A stretch of 8,188 bases of DNA from UBA8389 sp964472175. Lineage in GTDB: Bacteria; Bacteroidota; Bacteroidia; Bacteroidales; UBA1402. The stretch spans positions 1 to 8,188 of the forward strand of contig CAYYJF010000071.1 of NCBI GenBank assembly GCA_964472175.1, in the 5' to 3' direction. The notes beneath the pieces are model-generated. The model ran no database searches. It saw only the letters and a program-made list of their open reading frames with translations, and had not been told where the DNA came from. Positions within the stretch are counted from its first letter, which is position 1. Each line of letters opens with the position of its first letter. The translations under genes and the position numbers were made by a program. This document shows positions 6,216 to 8,188 of the stretch, in pieces.

Positions 6216-6911
6216 ATGGAAACGACTCATTTTCACAACAAATCATTGGGCGAAATTGTTGCCTACGATTTTAGAACAGCCGAAGTATTCAAGCAATCTG
6301 GCATTGATTTTTGCTGTGGAGGTAAAAAAAATCTGCAAGAAGCCTGCGCAGAGAAATCCATAGAAGTGGATCAACTCGTCGTCAAACTGCAAGAAATCAC
6401 CTCATCCCCTGCTTCCAACGCACAAAACTTCAAAGCCTGGAAACTGAATTTTCTGGCCGATTATATTGTCAACACCCACCACGAATACGTGTTGAAGCAA
6501 TTGCCCGAATTGGTTTTTTATACCAACAAGATTGCCGATGTACACGGCGCACACCACCCGGAACTGATTCAGGTTGCCAATTTGTTTGAAAAAATCAATG
6601 TCGAATTGCTGCAACACCTCAAAATGGAGGAAGAAGTCTTGTTTCCGGCCATCAAAGAAGCATTGAAAAGCAATTCAGCCAAAGCGAAAGAAAGCATTCA
6701 AAGTGAAATCAGCCGGATGTTTGGTGAACACGATTTTGCAGGCGGTGCCATGGATCAAATCCGCATCCTGACAAACGACTATGCCGTTCCTGCAGACAGC
6801 TGCAACACGTATGCTGTTGCGCTGAAATTGCTTGAACAATTTGAAGACGACTTGCACACCCATGTTCACCTGGAAAACAACATTTTGTTTCCCAAGGCAC
6901 TGGCGCTGTAA
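6216..6911 (+). CDS. ric: Iron-sulfur cluster repair di-iron protein RIC (YtfE/ScdA/DnrN family)
   Basis: This 231-residue cytoplasmic protein repairs Fe-S and other iron centres damaged by NO or oxidants. Residues 1-55 form the ScdA_N domain with the double-cysteine motif DFCCGGKKNL (C33, C34). Residues about 80-228 form the hemerythrin-like domain. Its iron ligands can be placed by spacing against E. coli YtfE: H89, H110, H134, E138, H172, H216 and E220. The intervals 21, 24, 4, 44 and 4 match where I can compare them. The ending, LENNILFPKALAL, is typical. The ATG at 6216 is chosen because it yields the family N-terminus and sits just after a predicted promoter; the frame is open back to 6090 but that would cross the promoter. 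It is transcribed divergently from the Rrf2-hcp operon and probably shares its operator. Length is normal and no key residue is missing. Confidence 0.97.
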   Translation: METTHFHNKSLGEIVAYDFRTAEVFKQSGIDFCCGGKKNLQEACAEKSIEVDQLVVKLQEITSSPASNAQNFKAWKLNFLADYIVNTHHEYVLKQLPELVFYTNKIADVHGAHHPELIQVANLFEKINVELLQHLKMEEEVLFPAIKEALKSNSAKAKESIQSEISRMFGEHDFAGGAMDQIRILTNDYAVPADSCNTYAVALKLLEQFEDDLHTHVHLENNILFPKALAL

Positions 6912-6914
6912 ACA

Positions 6915-7742
6915 TTACACCCGCCCGTCCATGGCGTTGATGAGTTTGTCGAAGCTTCGGTCACTCAATATTTTTCGAAGAAATAAGACCGGTTTGGCAA
7001 ATGCACCTTTCACATAACGGGTCTTGGGTTTGTTGGCTGTGGCAGCTTTGACGATCACGTTTGCCAGCACCAAGGGGTCGGTTGCCCGCTTGGGGTTGGC
7101 ATACATGGTGGTCATGGTATTTGCCGTTCGGCTTGCTCTTTGGGCGTAAGCACCCTGCAACGAATTGTTTTTCAGGTTGTTTGCCGCAATCACTCCCCAT
7201 GGAGTTGCAATCACTCCGGGTTCAACCAACACCACATCAATACCAAATGGTTTCACTTCCAAACGCAAACAATCCGACCAGCCCTCCAAGGCATGTTTGG
7301 TGGCATGGTACCAGGCCCCAAACGGGGTATACATTTTACCCCCCATGGATGAAATGTTGACAATGCGGCCAAACCCATTTTGACGCATTTGTGGCAGTAC
7401 CAGTTGGGTGAGGTGCGCCAAACCAAACAAATTGACCTCAAACTGCCTGCGACCTTCGGAAATGGGCACATCTTCAACGGCGCCATAAGATCCGTATCCC
7501 GCATTGTTGATCAGTATGTCAATCCGTGAATCTTGCTTCAGGATGCTGTTCACACAAGCCACAATGGAATCAGCATCGGTTAAATCCAAAGGCAGCACCT
7601 TTATGCCAAAGACTTCCAAAGGCTTCATTTGATCAACGCTTCTGGCAGCTGCATAGACTTTGTACCCTTTTTCGTTCAACAAACGTGCGGTGGCTTCACC
7701 CATCCCTGAAGAAGCCCCTGTAACCAAAACGATTTTTCCCAT
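6915..7742 (-). CDS. Short-chain dehydrogenase/reductase (classical SDR)
   Basis: This 275-residue NAD(P)(H)-dependent oxidoreductase has a Rossmann fold. Visible hallmarks are the dinucleotide motif TGASSGMG (8-15), the LDLTD acidic loop (D53), NNAG (79-82), N104 in FEVNLFG, S132 in VNISSMGG, the catalytic YHATK (Y145, K149), and the EPGVIAT loop (174-180). Arginine R34 after the second strand (AAARS) suggests NADPH preference. Sequence style is close to the 17-beta-hydroxysteroid-dehydrogenase-like or general oxidoreductase SDRs of Bacteroidota; the substrate cannot be told. The ATG follows the stop of the upstream secreted-protein gene by 1 base, so the two are probably co-transcribed. Its stop codon is 3 bases from that of ric, which converges on it, and no terminator is visible between them. 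Confidence 0.95.
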   Translation of the reverse strand: MGKIVLVTGASSGMGEATARLLNEKGYKVYAAARSVDQMKPLEVFGIKVLPLDLTDADSIVACVNSILKQDSRIDILINNAGYGSYGAVEDVPISEGRRQFEVNLFGLAHLTQLVLPQMRQNGFGRIVNISSMGGKMYTPFGAWYHATKHALEGWSDCLRLEVKPFGIDVVLVEPGVIATPWGVIAANNLKNNSLQGAYAQRASRTANTMTTMYANPKRATDPLVLANVIVKAATANKPKTRYVKGAFAKPVLFLRKILSDRSFDKLINAMDGRV

Positions 7743-7743
7743 T

Positions 7744-8188
7744 TTATCGCAGCATCATTTTTTTACGATCCACAATATACAATCCGGCAGGCAAACCATC
7801 CAGTGCCGAAGCGCGATGCACGCCCGAACGAATTTTCAATCCCATTCCATTGTACACATCCACATATGAAGATGTATTGTTTGAAAGCACGGGTTCCAAT
7901 GCTGTAACCGGCGTCAAATTGTCCGAATTGGACAAATAAATTTGGTCGATCACAATGGGACTGTTTCCGGTTGACCAAAAACCAAGAATATACAAATGAC
8001 TCGGATCCAGCTTCGTCGTGGTGCCACTCTTGACCATCGTGCTCAGATTCACAGCCACTTGTCTGGAACTACCAAAATTGTATTCAGCCGGCTTTGACCA
8101 ATAATTGTTTTCATCAAAAATCCGGAAAGATATGCTGCTGTAATTGTCAGCACCCAGTTTTACCACCAAATATTTGTATTTGGACAAA
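7744..8188 (-). CDS. Secreted/cell-surface protein with type IX sorting domain, 3' end only
   Basis: About 148 C-terminal residues are in the window; the frame stays open to the right edge, so the start is missing. The first part (SKYKYLVVKLG, SFRIFDENNYWS, LDPSHLYILGFW, IVIDQIYLSN) reads as a beta-sandwich, carbohydrate-binding-like module of the kind appended to Bacteroidota glycoside hydrolases. The last 40 or so residues (VDVYNGMGLKIRSG, then LDGLPAGLYIVDRKKMML) have the form of a type IX secretion (Por) C-terminal sorting domain. That directs export across the outer membrane and surface attachment or release. A polysaccharide-degrading enzyme is plausible, but the catalytic part is outside the window. 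The stop lies 1 base before the SDR start. Confidence 0.8.
   Translation of the reverse strand, partial: LSKYKYLVVKLGADNYSSISFRIFDENNYWSKPAEYNFGSSRQVAVNLSTMVKSGTTTKLDPSHLYILGFWSTGNSPIVIDQIYLSNSDNLTPVTALEPVLSNNTSSYVDVYNGMGLKIRSGVHRASALDGLPAGLYIVDRKKMMLR

Noticed and set aside
1..8188. CRISPR array, tRNA or rRNA genes
   Set aside because: No regularly spaced repeats and no tRNA- or rRNA-like segments were seen on either strand.

Overview
The window looks like a chromosomal segment of a Bacteroidota bacterium, probably one able to live without oxygen. Three things point there. The gene at the right edge ends in what looks like a type IX secretion (Por) C-terminal sorting domain. Both strands of the one clear divergent intergenic region carry the Bacteroidota sigma-factor -7 element TAnnTTTG. 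Most starts have no strong Shine-Dalgarno sequence. The Hcp is of the four-cysteine (4Fe-4S) type best known from anaerobes.

Layout: (1) 1-620 is a scrap region with two fragments read on the minus strand. One is the C-terminal part of an IS21-type IstB ATPase (35-334). The other is a fragment resembling an RHS/YD-repeat protein (about 322-558). They meet at a junction near 320-334, and neither is intact. (2) 620-659 is a strong minus-strand intrinsic terminator. (3) 703-6100 is a tightly packed minus-strand run of five genes, in transcription order: Rrf2-family Fe-S regulator, four-helix PepSY-associated membrane protein, DUF438-hemerythrin-PAS protein, DUF1858-DUF2249 protein, hybrid cluster protein Hcp. 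(4) 6101-6215 is a divergent control region with two facing promoters and an 11-2-11 inverted repeat that overlaps the -33 region of both. (5) 6216-6911, plus strand, is the di-iron repair protein RIC (YtfE/ScdA family). (6) 6915-7742, minus strand, is a short-chain dehydrogenase that converges on ric with 3 bp between the stop codons. (7) From 7744 to the edge, minus strand, is the end of a secreted or cell-surface protein with the sorting domain.

The centre reads as a self-contained nitrosative/iron-sulfur stress module. Rrf2 regulators with three cysteines commonly sense NO or Fe-S status. Hcp removes NO or acts in S-nitrosylation/hydroxylamine chemistry. RIC repairs nitrosylated or oxidised Fe-S and di-iron centres. 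The DUF438-hemerythrin-PAS, DUF1858-DUF2249 and PepSY membrane proteins have no settled function, but here they sit between the regulator and hcp with overlaps or very short gaps. The simplest model is one operator controlling the five-gene operon and ric together, with the regulator controlling its own synthesis. The role of the three middle proteins is the open question. The genes right of 6915 appear unrelated to this module.
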